Part shown: piece after piece, positions 6,747 to 7,116 of the stretch | How the letters are laid out: each line of letters begins with the position of its first letter | How positions within the stretch are numbered: the first letter of the stretch is position 1 | Origin: Candidatus Poseidoniaceae archaeon | GTDB taxonomy: Archaea; Thermoplasmatota; Poseidoniia; Poseidoniales; Poseidoniaceae | Direction: 5' to 3' | DNA length: 7,116 nucleotides | Assembly: GCA_029250305.1 (NCBI GenBank) | Contig: JAQXFM010000243.1 | Coordinates: 1-7,116, forward strand | Notes under the pieces: generated by a model | The model's input: only the letters and a program-made list of their open reading frames with translations | Databases searched by the model: none | What the model was told of the DNA's origin: nothing | Translations under genes and position numbers: made by a program

Positions 6747-7116
6747 ATGGCACGAAAGTTTGATTTTGATCCCGAGGATGAGGAGTTCTTCAGCAAGGTT
6801 GGTTCTTTCGGCGTGCCAAAGTTCGACAATGAAATGCGTGGAGGCATCCCTCGTGGATTTACCCTTATTGCGTTCACAGATACTGGTTCTGGAAGTGAAT
6901 TGTTTGCAAAGCAGTTCACCTCGCCTGCAGAAGAGTCAGAAAACACCCTCTACATTTCCACAAACGAAGGACAGGCAGAGATTGTCCGGATTTTTCAGAA
7001 GTACAGTTGGCCAATGGACATCAACGTGCGAACGATCGGTGAAGAATACAATTCAACAGTCTTAGAACGTGAACTTCTTGCAAGCCGCTATCGACTTGAA
7101 GGCTTCCAACTCGCTG
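6747..7116 (+). CDS. KaiC/RAD55-like protein with mutated Walker A, 3' partial
   Basis: The first 123 codons are visible and the frame is open to the window edge. After an acidic start (MARKFDFDPEDEEFF) comes the typical KaiC lead-in FGVPKFDNEMRGGIPRG (21-37), then the strand FTLIAFTDTGSGSELFAKQF (38-57), which aligns to the P-loop. The usual GSGKT is GSGSE: lysine is replaced by Ser50 and the following Thr/Ser by Glu51. The next strand, LYISTNEGQAEIVRIFQKY (68-86), retains one glutamate (E74) where KaiC has its pair. The Walker B and C-terminal motifs lie beyond the window. Loss of the lysine should abolish or greatly weaken hydrolysis, though nucleotide binding might survive. The gene starts 11 bp after the previous stop with a good Shine-Dalgarno, so it belongs to the same operon. 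It is a third, differently degenerate paralogue, probably an assembly partner of the intact ATPase. Confidence 0.85.
   Translation, partial: MARKFDFDPEDEEFFSKVGSFGVPKFDNEMRGGIPRGFTLIAFTDTGSGSELFAKQFTSPAEESENTLYISTNEGQAEIVRIFQKYSWPMDINVRTIGEEYNSTVLERELLASRYRLEGFQLA

Noticed and set aside
1..7116. Mobile element or horizontally acquired island
   Set aside because: No transposase, integrase or terminal repeats are seen, and base composition looks even across the window; the tRNA's 3' end is not duplicated within it.

Overview
The window looks archaeal, most likely a planktonic marine euryarchaeon of the Thermoplasmatota, such as Candidatus Poseidoniales (Marine Group II) or a close relative. 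The evidence is a run of KaiC/RAD55-like RecA-fold proteins, a very large sequon-rich surface protein anchored by a single C-terminal helix, a pilin-like N-terminus on a secreted lamin-tail protein, and a heme O synthase implying aerobic heme-copper respiration. The lineage is an inference from protein style; there is no rRNA or other strong marker. Base composition is balanced, and no gene stands out as recently transferred.

Layout. On the left (1-926, + strand) is the protoheme IX farnesyltransferase gene, missing only its extreme 5' end. It is followed by a complete tRNA-Ser(GCT) at 1015-1101 with an encoded CCA. Nine bases after the tRNA, the convergent gene for a 985-residue secreted, membrane-anchored, multi-domain surface protein ends; it runs leftward from 4068 to 1111. 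A short divergent intergenic region (4069-4195) with nested GC-rich inverted repeats separates it from a rightward gene for a pilin-like protein with a C-terminal lamin-tail domain (4196-5272).

After an 84-bp spacer with short direct and inverted repeats comes a tight rightward cluster of three RecA/KaiC-fold genes (5357 to beyond 7116). The first has a complete Walker A motif. The second lacks a recognisable P-loop but keeps a Walker-B-like strand. The third, cut by the window edge, has a P-loop whose catalytic lysine is replaced by serine. The second gene starts over the stop of the first, and the third has a strong Shine-Dalgarno overlapping the stop of the second, so the three are probably co-translated and plausibly form one complex with one active and two non-catalytic subunits.

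How the parts fit together. The heme gene and the tRNA are housekeeping. The two envelope proteins are divergently transcribed and could share control through the structured region between them. The KaiC-like trio lies on the same strand just downstream of the pilin-like gene. The most interesting possibility is that it is a regulatory or motor-accessory ATPase assembly linked to that surface protein, but only proximity supports this.
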